A stretch of DNA of 64,000 bases, taken from Dyadobacter sp. CY326 (GTDB taxonomy: Bacteria; Bacteroidota; Bacteroidia; Cytophagales; Spirosomataceae). Within the stretch, counting starts at the first letter, position 1. The number at the start of each line of letters is the position of its first letter. The stretch is from positions 62,001-126,000 of the forward strand of contig NZ_JAJUXI010000013.1 of NCBI RefSeq assembly GCF_021390515.1, given 5' to 3'. A program made the position numbers and the translations under genes. The notes below the pieces were generated by a model. The model worked only from the letters and a program-made list of their open reading frames with translations. It searched no databases and was not told the DNA's origin. Shown piece after piece: positions 1-8,710 of the stretch.

Positions 1-202
1 TCTGGTTAAATTTTGAAGTTCTTGTGATCCTTCCGGCAATTTCTTCACGGCGTTCGGGAATGGTTGCGCTGTCCTCTATAAGCTCAAAATGAAGCCTGTC
101 CGTAAGTGTTTTATCTTTTGTGATCAGCCTGAGCAGCAATTTATCCTTTTCTTTGGCCGGCATCTGGACAATTGCTTTTTTAAGTTGATCGGGTAATGCC
201 AT
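1..202 (-). CDS. Hypothetical protein, N-terminal part only
   Basis: An open frame starts with ATG at 202 and runs off the left edge without a stop, giving 67 residues (MALPDQLKKAIVQMPAKEKD...). It is rich in Lys, Glu and Leu and looks helical and cytosolic, with no signal peptide or membrane segment. I do not recognise the family. It is divergent from the membrane protein beginning at 258, so the 55 bases between them should hold both promoters. The clean reading frame and sensible composition support a real gene, but the function and C-terminus cannot be judged here. Confidence 0.6.
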   Translation of the reverse strand, partial: MALPDQLKKAIVQMPAKEKDKLLLRLITKDKTLTDRLHFELIEDSATIPERREEIAGRITRTSKFNQ

Positions 203-257
203 TGTGTGCTTTTGTGAACTAAATTATAGATTCTCGAAATTCGGGGCGTAACTTTAT

Positions 258-1595
258 ATGGTGCAGAATGCCCGTCCAGTTTTGACAAAAATATCAGATA
301 TGCCTAAATATCTCTCAATCAGTTTGAGTATTGCCATTTTTTTAATCTTCGCGTACACCCTTTTTACCAACACACTCAACCTGCCTTCGTTTGACGATTA
401 TGACACAACATTAGGCTTTATCAAACGCATATTTTTCGACGATTATACGCTGCTGGGCAAACTCGAAATCCTTTTCAGCCGCCACAACGAGCACCGCATT
501 ATATTTTCAAAATCTGCCGCAGCAGCTTATTACAGCATTTTTCACCAGGTGGATTTCGCTAATCTCGTGTTTTTCCAAAACCTGTTTCTGATTGGTTTTT
601 TTGTTTTAATGCTTTTTGTCATGAAACAAAACAGCATGCTTTACGGGGAAAACCTGCTCATTGCCGCCGTGTTTCTGTTTAGTCTGGCATTTTGGCAGGT
701 CACATTTTTTTATTGGGGAGGAATTCAGCATTACACCGTTTTTTTCTTCTGTTTTCTCAGCCTTTTTCTACTTAATAAATCGCAGCAAATTAAAAGCTGG
801 ATTTTTTTCTTTTCAATTCTTTCGGTTGCTGCTGCGGTTTTTTCTTTTGGAAACGGATTTCTGGCACTTTTGCTGGGTGCATTCATGCTTTTTGTGCAAA
901 AGAAAAGGGCCTTGCTGGTTGTTTGGAGCCTTCTTTCGGCCGTTTTGTTATGGATCACATTTATTCCGAGACCCGAAGTGGCGGGCGGCGGACATACGCC
1001 TTTCAACTTCGACTGGGCGGCGCGTTTGCTGTTCACATTCATGGGAAGTTTCTTGTATATAAACCCTTCTACAAATCAGTATATCAACATTTACATTTGC
1101 ATGGCTGTGGGCGCGGCTGTGTTAATTACGTGGATTTGGCTCTTTTTTAAAGGTTATGCTTATCAAAATCCGCTTCTGTATTGCTTGCTTTCATTGCCCA
1201 TACTCACAGGCGTGATCATTTCCATTTCCAGATTTGAAACAAGGGCGGGAGGCGGCATCGCGCCGCGCTATATGTTTTTCACAGCGACCATTCCCGTTAT
1301 TCTTTTATTGATATTTCTTGATCTGAAAGTGCTAAAACAGCGTCATTTGCGTGTATTGGCCGTTTTTGGCTTGTTATTGTGGGGTACGGTTTTTTACAAT
1401 AACCGAAAAGCCCTCATCGTAATGAACCAGGATTTGGAAACGCGCGTGGCAAAATGGGAGAAAGATCCCAACACGCGTCTGATTTATTACCACGAGGCAA
1501 AAGGTTACTCGGACGTAATGCAGTGGGCTGTTGATAAAAAAGTGGTCAAGCTTGGCATTTTGAAAGAGTCCAAACTCAATGATGACTTTTTGTAA
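258..1595 (+). CDS. Multi-pass membrane protein, GT-C glycosyltransferase-like
   Basis: 445 residues with about ten or more hydrophobic segments spread along the whole chain. Just after the first segment lies an acidic FDDYD motif (about residues 45-49), followed by RHNEHR (75-80). An acidic motif in the first external loop is the hallmark of GT-C enzymes, which move sugars from lipid carriers on the outer side of the inner membrane. The family assignment is an inference from topology and this motif; no closer name is recognised. A later Met (residue 15, base 300) is an alternative start. It precedes a GT2 glycosyltransferase and a DUF5672 protein on the same strand, which suggests a small cluster making or decorating a surface glycan. 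Confidence 0.65.
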   Translation: MVQNARPVLTKISDMPKYLSISLSIAIFLIFAYTLFTNTLNLPSFDDYDTTLGFIKRIFFDDYTLLGKLEILFSRHNEHRIIFSKSAAAAYYSIFHQVDFANLVFFQNLFLIGFFVLMLFVMKQNSMLYGENLLIAAVFLFSLAFWQVTFFYWGGIQHYTVFFFCFLSLFLLNKSQQIKSWIFFFSILSVAAAVFSFGNGFLALLLGAFMLFVQKKRALLVVWSLLSAVLLWITFIPRPEVAGGGHTPFNFDWAARLLFTFMGSFLYINPSTNQYINIYICMAVGAAVLITWIWLFFKGYAYQNPLLYCLLSLPILTGVIISISRFETRAGGGIAPRYMFFTATIPVILLLIFLDLKVLKQRHLRVLAVFGLLLWGTVFYNNRKALIVMNQDLETRVAKWEKDPNTRLIYYHEAKGYSDVMQWAVDKKVVKLGILKESKLNDDFL

Positions 1596-1669
1596 AAGTG
1601 ACAATGCAGTTTGGCGATAGTGTGTATTGACTGCTAAATTGCAGGCGTTTTTAATTTATAAACATCTTT

Positions 1670-2647
1670 ATGATTTCAGTGGCGTTGTGTACTTACAACG
1701 GGGCAAAATATTTACCTGAGCAGTTGAAGAGCATTGCTGATCAGACACTCCCGATTGATGAGTTGGTTGTATGCGACGACAGGTCGAAGGATAACACCAT
1801 TGAAATTATCAAATCTTTTGCGGCACAAAATAGTTTTCAGGTTCACATTCATATCAACGAGGTGAATCTTGGCTCAACAAAGAATTTTGAAAAATGCCTT
1901 TCCCTTTGCACAGGTGATATCATTCTCTTGTGCGATCAGGACGACAAATGGCGAGAAGACCGGGTTCAGAAACAAGTGGATTATCTGCAATCACACCCGA
2001 ATATAGATGCGGTTTTTTCTGATGCAATGAAGATTGACGATGATTCTGTGTCGGTTGGGACTACGATTTGGCAAGAAATTGAATTCAACAGCATGAGCCA
2101 GAATCGGTGGATGAATGGCAAGCCGCATGAGATTCTTTTCAATGGCTTTGTGGTTACAGGCGCAACTCTGGCCATCAGAAGATCGTGTTTGGAGCGCTTA
2201 ATGCCTTTTCCTACGCACGTTCCCGACCTCATTCACGATGCGTGGATCGCGATGGTGCTAAGCCTTGAAAACAAGATCGATTTCATTGCGGATACGCTCA
2301 TTTATTACCGCATTCACGCCAGTCAGCAGGTTGGTTTTGGAAATAAAGTGGATAAAGTGCAGCTGAAAGATCGCTTCGTGCGCGACAGAGAGAAGAAACT
2401 TGTTCCGCTCGAAGAAAAAGCGAATAAGTTGCGGGACCTCTTTTTGCTGCTCAAAGCGCTTCCTTTTGTGCCGAGAGAGAAGCTTATAAAGTTATATTTA
2501 TCCCAAAGGCATTTTTATAAACGTGCGTCACTTCCCGAAAAACGCATTAACCGGCTCACCCCGATCGTGAATGATGTGGTGCGGGGTTATTACAAGTTTA
2601 GCAGCAAGGATTGGTGGCTGCCTGCAATCGGGGATTTGTTGGAATAA
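1670..2647 (+). CDS. GT2 family glycosyltransferase
   Basis: 325 residues starting with the GT-A nucleotide-binding strand MISVALCTYNGAKYLPEQL. The DD pair at 36-37 and the DQDD motif at 89-92 (the metal and sugar-nucleotide binding DxD equivalent) identify a family 2 inverting glycosyltransferase, similar to rhamnosyl or galactosyl transferases of O-antigen and capsule pathways. There is no membrane segment, so it should act at the cytosolic face of the inner membrane. The donor and acceptor sugars cannot be read from the sequence. The DUF5672 gene follows after 12 bases and is probably co-transcribed. Confidence 0.85.
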   Translation: MISVALCTYNGAKYLPEQLKSIADQTLPIDELVVCDDRSKDNTIEIIKSFAAQNSFQVHIHINEVNLGSTKNFEKCLSLCTGDIILLCDQDDKWREDRVQKQVDYLQSHPNIDAVFSDAMKIDDDSVSVGTTIWQEIEFNSMSQNRWMNGKPHEILFNGFVVTGATLAIRRSCLERLMPFPTHVPDLIHDAWIAMVLSLENKIDFIADTLIYYRIHASQQVGFGNKVDKVQLKDRFVRDREKKLVPLEEKANKLRDLFLLLKALPFVPREKLIKLYLSQRHFYKRASLPEKRINRLTPIVNDVVRGYYKFSSKDWWLPAIGDLLE

Positions 2648-2659
2648 AAATCAGGCACA

Positions 2660-3418
2660 TTGAAATCAAACAGAGCGAAGGCCTCGGCCGCAGTCGTGAT
2701 CCCGGTTTACAAATCCGTGTTAAACGATAATGAAAAATTGTCGTTAAAGCAATGTATGAAGGTTTTGGGCGATTATCCTGTGCAGATCGTAAAACCCGCA
2801 AGTCTGGATTTAAGCGCTGTAAAGGAAGCCTATCCCGCAATCGAATTGATTAGTCTGGACGACGTGCATTTCAAAGGGATCGCAGCCTATAACCGACTGA
2901 TGATTTCTATTGAATTTTACAAGCTTTTTATCAAGTATGAATACATATTGATCTATCAGTTAGACGCTTATGTATTCCGTGATGCGCTCTCAGAATGGTG
3001 TAATAAGGGTTATGATTACGTAGGCGCACCATCGCTGCATATGCCTGAATATGACGCGCTTGATGCGGATGCGCACGAGACATTTGCCAGTGCGTTTGAC
3101 AAGCACCGTGTTGTCTTGAATGGCGGGCTTTCCCTGCGGCGCATTCCTGCTATTATCCGTTATTTGAAAATTTACAATGCAATTTATCCCGCTTGGCTCG
3201 GCAATGAGGATATGCTGTTTTCACAGGAAGCCACGCGCCTGATTCCGATGAAACTCTTCCTGAAAACGCCCTCCTGGCGCAATGCGCTTGCGTTTGCATT
3301 TGAGAAAAGTCCTGCCGCGACTTACACATTAATGCAGCACAAACTCCCGTTTGGCTGCCATGCCTGGGAACGTTACGATCCGCAATTTTGGTCTGCATTC
3401 ATTTCTGAAAATCAATAG
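2660..3418 (+). CDS. DUF5672 family protein, probable glycan-associated
   Basis: 252 residues. The start is a TTG codon 12 bases after the GT2 stop; no ATG lies nearby that would keep the conserved VVIPVYKS beginning. The protein shows the family features: a YQLDAYVF segment (an acidic motif resembling a glycosyltransferase DxD), the GYDYVGAP segment, NGGLSLR, and NEDMLFS towards the C-terminus. DUF5672 proteins are usually found in polysaccharide loci and have a GT-A-like look, but the activity is not established. Its place behind a GT2 gene supports a role in the same glycan. Confidence 0.75.
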   Translation: MKSNRAKASAAVVIPVYKSVLNDNEKLSLKQCMKVLGDYPVQIVKPASLDLSAVKEAYPAIELISLDDVHFKGIAAYNRLMISIEFYKLFIKYEYILIYQLDAYVFRDALSEWCNKGYDYVGAPSLHMPEYDALDADAHETFASAFDKHRVVLNGGLSLRRIPAIIRYLKIYNAIYPAWLGNEDMLFSQEATRLIPMKLFLKTPSWRNALAFAFEKSPAATYTLMQHKLPFGCHAWERYDPQFWSAFISENQ

Positions 3419-3503
3419 CTTACATTGTTTAACAAATTTTAACAAACTATCAGAAATGTTCGGGCGTTCTTGTAGTTAGTTTTAAAAGTTAACATATAAA
3501 GTC

Positions 3504-4520
3504 ATGAATTTTAAAGTGCTTTTGGCAAGTGCATTTGCCATTGTATTTTCATTCAGTTCAAGTTTTGGGCAAATCACCAACAGCCCGAAGGTTGAGGAGC
3601 AATCTGCGCAATATGTAAAGATCAAACGTGTGGAGCTTACGGATGCTTATACGGTCATCCATTTACAGTTTACCGAAAAAAGCTCACCTCAGCCGTTGTT
3701 TTACCAATTTCCCAGGAAACAAGGGCAGCAACTTCCCCCAGGCAGCAGCGCCATTTGGCTTGATCCTGAAACGAGACTCTATAAGCCCGGTGAGACGGAT
3801 AAAAAGTTCAAGTTTGTTAAGGCCGACAACATTCCGACCAACACCAAGAAAGGCGTAATGCCGGGAGACACGGTGGATTTTGTTACATATTTTGAAAGAT
3901 TGGACCCGGGAATTGAGGTTTTTGATTTTTACGAAGGAAGGAGCACAGGCGGAAACCAATCGTGGAATTTTTATGGGATACACATTAAAAACCCGTTGAA
4001 AAAAGATTCCAAAACACCGCCAGCAGTTGCAAAGGCGGATAAGTCAGTCAAAAAGCCTGGTCAGCCTGCGCCTAAGCCAAAAGTGGAAGAAAAACAGGAG
4101 CCAGCCGAAGAACCCGTTGCTGCTGAACAGCCAAAAAGTGGTTTGGACAAAATGAAAGCTGGGAAAACGGCAATCGGCGAAACAATTAGCTTGCCGAATG
4201 TCTATTTCGAAACCTCAAAAGTGGATCTCTTGCCCGAATCATACGAGGAATTGAACACGCTGGTGGACTTGATGAAAGAAAGCGAAAATATCAAAATCCG
4301 CGTGGAAGGTCACACCGACAATGTGGGTGACTTTGACAAAAACCTTGATTTGTCGCGGAAGCGGGCGGAATCTGTGCGGCAATATTTAATTGAAAAAGGC
4401 ATTGACGCTGATCGCATTGAAGCGAAAGGTTACGGAGGCACCCGGCCATTGGCAAAAGGCGCCTCCGAAGTCGAACGCAGCAAAAACAGGAGGGTAGAAT
4501 TTGTGGTTACCCAAATGTAA
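3504..4520 (+). CDS. OmpA-family outer membrane protein
   Basis: 338 residues. Residues 1-22 form a Sec signal peptide (MNFKVLLASAFAIVFSFSSSFG). The middle part (about 30-165) is a beta-rich domain I do not recognise, followed by a Pro/Lys/Glu-rich linker (about 170-215). The C-terminal 110 residues are a peptidoglycan-binding OmpA domain, with the VEGHTDNVGD segment, LSRKRAESVRQYL and GYGGTRPLA, and end in RRVEFVV. It should anchor the outer membrane to the cell wall. The gene ends only 6 bases before the convergent tpiA stop. Confidence 0.88.
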   Translation: MNFKVLLASAFAIVFSFSSSFGQITNSPKVEEQSAQYVKIKRVELTDAYTVIHLQFTEKSSPQPLFYQFPRKQGQQLPPGSSAIWLDPETRLYKPGETDKKFKFVKADNIPTNTKKGVMPGDTVDFVTYFERLDPGIEVFDFYEGRSTGGNQSWNFYGIHIKNPLKKDSKTPPAVAKADKSVKKPGQPAPKPKVEEKQEPAEEPVAAEQPKSGLDKMKAGKTAIGETISLPNVYFETSKVDLLPESYEELNTLVDLMKESENIKIRVEGHTDNVGDFDKNLDLSRKRAESVRQYLIEKGIDADRIEAKGYGGTRPLAKGASEVERSKNRRVEFVVTQM

Positions 4521-4526
4521 TGTTGC

Positions 4527-5288
4527 TTATCTCGCCTTGATAATGTTCGTAAACTCCCTGGATTTCAAAGATGCGCCGCCCACAAGGCCGCCGTCGATGT
4601 CCGGGGAACTGAATAATTCGGGAGCACTCGCTGCCGTAACGCTTCCTCCATAAAGAATGGAGATTTCTTCTGCAACATCAGCGCCATATTTTGAAGCAAG
4701 ATGCTGACGCAAAGCCGCATGCATTTCCTGCGCCTGCTCAGCCGAAGCTGTTAAGCCCGTGCCAATCGCCCAGATTGGTTCATAAGCAATGATGACAGAA
4801 AGCAATTGTTCTTCCGTAAGATGGAAAAGGCTTTCGGAGATTTGATTTTTTACAAATCCAATGTAATCTTCATTCTGGCGCTGATCCAGTGATTCGCCGC
4901 AGCAGAAGATGGGTGAAACGCCATTTGCAAGCGCTGTATTCACTTTTTCTGCCAAAACCGCATTGCTTTCATTGAAATATTGGCGGCGCTCGCTGTGTCC
5001 GATCAGCACATATTCCACACCGATCGATTGCAGCATTTGTGCTGAAATTTCTCCCGTATATGCACCCGAGACCTTATCCGAACAATTTTGTGCAGCAAGG
5101 GCGAAATTCGGTGCGCTTTCCAGATATTTTTTGATAGTGGTGAGATAAATGGAAGGAGGACAAAGGATCACTTTTACGTCACTTTGAACCTCATCATTAG
5201 CCATATTTACGAGCTCGGAAGTCAGCGCAACTGCTTCATCCAGAACCTTATTCATCTTCCAGTTACCTGCAACAATTTTTTTTCGCAT
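4527..5288 (-). CDS. tpiA: Triosephosphate isomerase
   Basis: 253 residues, the normal length for this glycolytic enzyme, which interconverts dihydroxyacetone phosphate and glyceraldehyde 3-phosphate in the cytosol. The substrate-binding Asn-Lys pair is in GNWKMN (Lys about 11), the electrophilic His is in IGHSERR (about 98), and the catalytic Glu is in AYEPIWAIGTG (about 168). The phosphate-binding loop YGGSV is near the C-terminus. A TAATTTTG element 40 bases upstream matches the Bacteroidota -7 box. The gene is monocistronic here and converges on the OmpA-like gene. Confidence 0.98.
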   Translation of the reverse strand: MRKKIVAGNWKMNKVLDEAVALTSELVNMANDEVQSDVKVILCPPSIYLTTIKKYLESAPNFALAAQNCSDKVSGAYTGEISAQMLQSIGVEYVLIGHSERRQYFNESNAVLAEKVNTALANGVSPIFCCGESLDQRQNEDYIGFVKNQISESLFHLTEEQLLSVIIAYEPIWAIGTGLTASAEQAQEMHAALRQHLASKYGADVAEEISILYGGSVTAASAPELFSSPDIDGGLVGGASLKSREFTNIIKAR

Positions 5289-5327
5289 GAGAAAATTTTT
5301 ATTGTGAAAAAACGCCTTTTAACGCAA

Positions 5328-5335
5328 CAAAATTA
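5328..5335 (-). promoter_or_regulatory. Probable -7 promoter box of tpiA
   Basis: On the minus strand this reads TAATTTTG, an exact match to the Bacteroidota -7 consensus TAnnTTTG, 40 bases upstream of the tpiA ATG. No good TTTG partner is visible at the expected distance, so only the -7 element is claimed. Confidence 0.4.
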
Positions 5336-5574
5336 CCATAATTTCATCATTAACATTATTATCCATAAATGTTCTGAAAAAAGTCAGAAAGTTTGCACAT
5401 ATCGAGAATTTTTTGTGTTTAATTAAGGTAAAATGCATTAATTTTACTCTATTAACCGATTGGACTGAATTTGATACTTAGTGTACGCGAAAGAGAATAA
5501 AGACAGAGTTAAGCCGTTTATGATCAGCGTTTTATGATGTTAAGACCGGAGTTTAGCAATTAGAATTTAAAGAA

Positions 5575-5581
5575 AAGGAGG
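5575..5581 (+). promoter_or_regulatory. Strong Shine-Dalgarno site
   Basis: AAGGAGG lies five bases before the ATG at 5587. It is a full match to the anti-Shine-Dalgarno sequence and stands out because most genes in this window, as usual in Bacteroidota, have none. It fixes the start of the downstream protease. Confidence 0.6.
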
Positions 5582-5586
5582 CCACG

Positions 5587-6855
5587 ATGAAAACGTCTAA
5601 GTGGTTAGTTGTAGCGATCATACTTTTTACCAGCAGCATATCATTTGCCAAATCAGAAGATGTTCCCCCGGTTTCAGAGGAAAAGTATGGCTACTTTCTA
5701 GATAAAAATCACAAATCTACACGCATCCCTTTTGAACTGCATTCAAATCTGATCCTTTTGTATGCAAAGATCAATGACACCGATTCGCTCCGTTTCATAT
5801 TGGACACCGGCGTCAGCTCGATCATCATCACCGATCCTTACGTGCTCAAACCTGACAAGCTCCGACTGACCAGAAAAGTCAATCTCACCGGCGCGGGCGA
5901 GGGCAAAAGCATTTCCGCACATGTGGCCATTGATAATAAATTTGCAATGGGACGGCTCAAAGCCAATCACCAGAACATTGTGGTTTTGGAAGAGGATTTT
6001 CTCAGACTTTCAGAATATGTGGGCGTGCCTGTGCATGGCATTTTTGGCTACGAGATCTTCAATAACTTCGTGGTAACCATCGACTTTTCCAAAAAGGAGC
6101 TGATATTAATGCGCCCTGATAAATATCGTTACAAACCGAGCAAAGGCGATAAGCATCCGCTGATCATTGAAGACACCAAGCCGTTTACAGATGCAGTTAC
6201 GCTCTTCGCAGACGGCCGCGAGCATCCGATCCGCGTTCTGATCGACACCGGAGCGGGACATGCATTGCTACTAAACAACACCCCGAAAGAATCTTTCAGA
6301 CTGCCAGAAAAAGTAATTCGTGCGCAATTGGGACGCGGGCTGAATGGCGTCATTAACGGGAATTTGGGCAGGATTGACAAGGTTCGGCTGGGCAGGTTCA
6401 CAATGGACAACATCGTCGCATCGTTTCCGGACAGCATTGCTTTCGGCTCGAAGTTGCGGGCGGGGCAGGAGCGGCAGGGAAACATAGGCTGCGAATTGTT
6501 ACGCCGGTTTAAAGTCACCATGAATTATTCACAGAGTTATATGGTGCTGAAACCGGTCAAAAGCAGGCTGCGAGAAAAATTTGAGCATGATATGAGCGGA
6601 ATGGAAATACGGGCCGAGGGCATTGACTTGCACTCTTACATTGTGAACCACGTGGCGGAAAATTCGCCTGCATTAAAAGCAGGACTTGTGGAAGGAGATC
6701 AGCTTCTTTTTATAGATGATCACGCGGCTTCTGACCTCAATGTGAGCGAAATATACAAGCTTTTACAACGCGGCGACGGCAGAAACATTGACTTGCTGGT
6801 AAAACGGAAAGGGGATATTTTCTTTACCCAAATTACCCTGCGAAGAATGATTTAG
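5587..6855 (+). CDS. Exported retropepsin-like aspartyl protease with C-terminal PDZ domain
   Basis: 422 residues. A signal peptide (about 1-21, ending SISFA) directs export. Two aspartyl-protease half domains follow, each with a catalytic-type motif: LDTGVSS (about residues 73-79) and IDTGAGH (about 219-225). Together they could make a pseudo-dimeric active site in one chain. The last 90 residues form a PDZ domain (VAENSPALKAGLVEGDQLLFIDD...). Exported retropepsin/PDZ proteins are common in Bacteroidota, but their substrates are unknown. The start is fixed by a consensus Shine-Dalgarno site. mnmD follows after 32 bases but is unrelated in function. Confidence 0.82.
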   Translation: MKTSKWLVVAIILFTSSISFAKSEDVPPVSEEKYGYFLDKNHKSTRIPFELHSNLILLYAKINDTDSLRFILDTGVSSIIITDPYVLKPDKLRLTRKVNLTGAGEGKSISAHVAIDNKFAMGRLKANHQNIVVLEEDFLRLSEYVGVPVHGIFGYEIFNNFVVTIDFSKKELILMRPDKYRYKPSKGDKHPLIIEDTKPFTDAVTLFADGREHPIRVLIDTGAGHALLLNNTPKESFRLPEKVIRAQLGRGLNGVINGNLGRIDKVRLGRFTMDNIVASFPDSIAFGSKLRAGQERQGNIGCELLRRFKVTMNYSQSYMVLKPVKSRLREKFEHDMSGMEIRAEGIDLHSYIVNHVAENSPALKAGLVEGDQLLFIDDHAASDLNVSEIYKLLQRGDGRNIDLLVKRKGDIFFTQITLRRMI

Positions 6856-6887
6856 TTACTTTTAAGCCAAATTAACGTGGCTTAACA

Positions 6888-7544
6888 TTGGAACGCCTGA
6901 TCGTAACAGAAGACGGTTCTCATTCGCTTTACAGCGCTCAATACAACCAGCAATATCATTCCTTACAAGGCGCTCTGATTGAGGCAGAACACATTTATAT
7001 CAATCTTGGGCTCCGTCCGATCCTGGAAAATGCCGATTCGCCCGTCTTTGTTTTCGAGATGGGTTTTGGAACCGGACTTAATGCTTTTCTGACTTGGAAG
7101 CTGGCCGATTTGCTCCAAAAAAACATTTATTACGTCGCAGTTGAAGCCTTTCCCATTTCCGGGGACGAGGCTTCTTCGTTAAATTACGAAACCCTGAGCG
7201 GGCATAGTAATTTAATAGCGCTCCACGACTGTCCCTGGTCGGTGGACTTTCCCATTTCCGATCACTTTACGCTAAACAAGCAGCACATTAAGCTCGAAGA
7301 TTTCACAACAACCAACAACTTTGATGTGATTTACTACGATGCATTCGACCCCAGAGCGCAGCCGGAGCTTTGGGAAGAAGAAATTTTTGCTAAAATAGCG
7401 GCCTTTACAAACACAGAGGGCGTATTGGTAACATACTCATCCAAAGGAATTGTGAAGCGCGCATTGCGTGCGGGTGGTTTCCGGGTGGAGCGGCATAAAG
7501 GCCCGGGGCGGAAGACGCACGTGCTGAAAGCCATTAAAATTTAA
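6888..7544 (+). CDS. mnmD: tRNA 5-methylaminomethyl-2-thiouridine-34 methyltransferase
   Basis: 218 residues with a TTG start at 6888. It carries the SAM-binding [15 protein letters not shown] loop and the MnmD/DUF752 signature [13 protein letters not shown], followed by [17 protein letters not shown] and a C-terminal [11 protein letters not shown]. The family does the last methylation of mnm5s2U at the wobble base of tRNAs for Lys, Glu and Gln. In enterobacteria this domain is fused to an oxidoreductase (MnmC); here it stands alone, as in many Bacteroidota. gmhA starts 13 bases downstream, so the two are probably one transcript. Confidence 0.88.
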   Translation: MERLIVTEDGSHSLYSAQYNQQYHSLQGALIEAEHIYINLGLRPILENADSPVFVFEMGFGTGLNAFLTWKLADLLQKNIYYVAVEAFPISGDEASSLNYETLSGHSNLIALHDCPWSVDFPISDHFTLNKQHIKLEDFTTTNNFDVIYYDAFDPRAQPELWEEEIFAKIAAFTNTEGVLVTYSSKGIVKRALRAGGFRVERHKGPGRKTHVLKAIKI

Positions 7545-7557
7545 ATTTATTTGCAAA

Positions 7558-8142
7558 ATGGATTACAAAAATATCATTAGCCAGGAATTAAAAGAGGCAC
7601 AAAGCCTGCTGGACCAGTTCTTAAACGACCCGGTTCAGATTGAAAAAATAGAAACTGCCGCTCGACTTATGGCCGACGCAATTCTGGCAAATGGGAAGAT
7701 TATTTCTTGCGGAAACGGCGGTTCGCATTGCGACGCCATGCATTTCGCAGAGGAACTAACCGGCCGTTATCGCGATAACCGCCGTTCATTGCCTGCAATC
7801 GCTATATCTGATGTAAGCCATTTGAGCTGTGTGAGTAATGATTATGGTTACGAATTTGTGTTCTCGCGTTTTATCGAAGGTTTGGGGCAGCCGGGTGATG
7901 TTCTGTTTGGATTAAGCACAAGCGGAAATTCAGCAAACATCATCAAAGCGGTCGAAGCTGCGCGGGCAAAGGGCATGAAAGTGATCATTATGTCGGGAAA
8001 AGATGGTGGAAAACTGGCCGGTGCAGCCGACGTAGAAATCCGAGTGCCGCACTTTGGTTATGCCGACCGAATCCAGGAAATACACATTAAAGTGATCCAT
8101 ATTTTTATGCTGCTGATCGAAAAAATGGTTTTGCAGGAATAA
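7558..8142 (+). CDS. gmhA: Sedoheptulose-7-phosphate isomerase
   Basis: 194 residues with a SIS (sugar isomerase) fold. The family signature [16 protein letters not shown] lies at about 53-68 and includes the His and Glu used for metal and substrate. STSGNSANI (about 122-130) is the phosphate-binding loop. GmhA makes D-glycero-D-manno-heptose 7-phosphate, the first step towards ADP-heptose for LPS inner core. Together with kdsA at 53 kb it shows that this organism makes LPS. It is likely co-transcribed with mnmD. Confidence 0.93.
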   Translation: MDYKNIISQELKEAQSLLDQFLNDPVQIEKIETAARLMADAILANGKIISCGNGGSHCDAMHFAEELTGRYRDNRRSLPAIAISDVSHLSCVSNDYGYEFVFSRFIEGLGQPGDVLFGLSTSGNSANIIKAVEAARAKGMKVIIMSGKDGGKLAGAADVEIRVPHFGYADRIQEIHIKVIHIFMLLIEKMVLQE

Positions 8143-8181
8143 TTCGACTATATTTTCGATTAAGCATCAAATGAAAATCAA

Positions 8182-8622
8182 ATGAATGTTCGTCCATCAG
8201 CCATTATTTTACAGCATGAGCATGTCCTGACATTGCGCTATTGCTATGGCGATCAGGAAGTTTACGCGCTGCCCGGCGGCAATCCCGATCCGGGCGAAAG
8301 CCTTGCCGAGGCGCTTGCACGTGAGCTGAATGAGGAGCTGGGCATTGATTCGGCAGTGAATCAAATGGTTTTTTGCGGCGAAGTGATTTGGCCGGAAATC
8401 AACAAAGAAACGCTGCATATGGTGTTTCTGGCAGAAATTACTTCCGGTGAGCCGCAACTTAATCCGGACCAAACCACAGCATTGGAAATGGTGTGGCTGC
8501 CAGTGTCCGCATTAGGCGAAAAGCTTTTGTATCCCAATGTCGGCAAGCAAATCATTGGTTACTGCGAAAAAGCTGCCCATGCGGGCCACATTGGCGTTAT
8601 TAATCAACCTTATATCAAATAG
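8182..8622 (+). CDS. NUDIX hydrolase
   Basis: 146 residues with a Nudix box at about 33-55: GGNPDPGESLAEALARELNEELG, matching GX5EX7REUXEEXGU with the metal-binding REXXEE glutamates. Members hydrolyse nucleoside diphosphates linked to another group; the substrate here is unknown. It lies 39 bases after gmhA and could be read from the same transcript, possibly on a nucleotide-sugar compound, but that is a guess. Confidence 0.88.
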   Translation: MNVRPSAIILQHEHVLTLRYCYGDQEVYALPGGNPDPGESLAEALARELNEELGIDSAVNQMVFCGEVIWPEINKETLHMVFLAEITSGEPQLNPDQTTALEMVWLPVSALGEKLLYPNVGKQIIGYCEKAAHAGHIGVINQPYIK

Positions 8623-8655
8623 CAGATTTCGGATTTTCCATATATTTTCTCTTCG

Positions 8656-8687
8656 TTTCTATAAAAGAGAAACATACCGTACTTTTG
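8656..8687 (+). promoter_or_regulatory. Promoter of the SWIM/SNF2 helicase gene
   Basis: TTTC at 8656-8659, 20 bases, then TACTTTTG at 8680-8687, matching the Bacteroidota -33/-7 pattern with one mismatch in the -33 box. The -33 box sits in the loop of a small hairpin (arms 8646-8653 and 8665-8672). The gene begins 23 bases downstream. Confidence 0.5.
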
Positions 8688-8710
8688 CATTTTAAATGGC
8701 AGCAGGGTAA

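Larger units (their letters stand above)
5289..5586. other. Intergenic region between divergent tpiA and the PDZ protease
   Basis: 298 AT-rich bases without a convincing gene. The left edge holds the tpiA -7 box (5328-5335 on the minus strand). A TGAATTTG sequence near 5465-5472 on the plus strand resembles a -7 box without a clear -33 partner. The right edge carries a strong Shine-Dalgarno site (5575-5581). No hairpin or repeat stands out. Confidence 0.5.
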
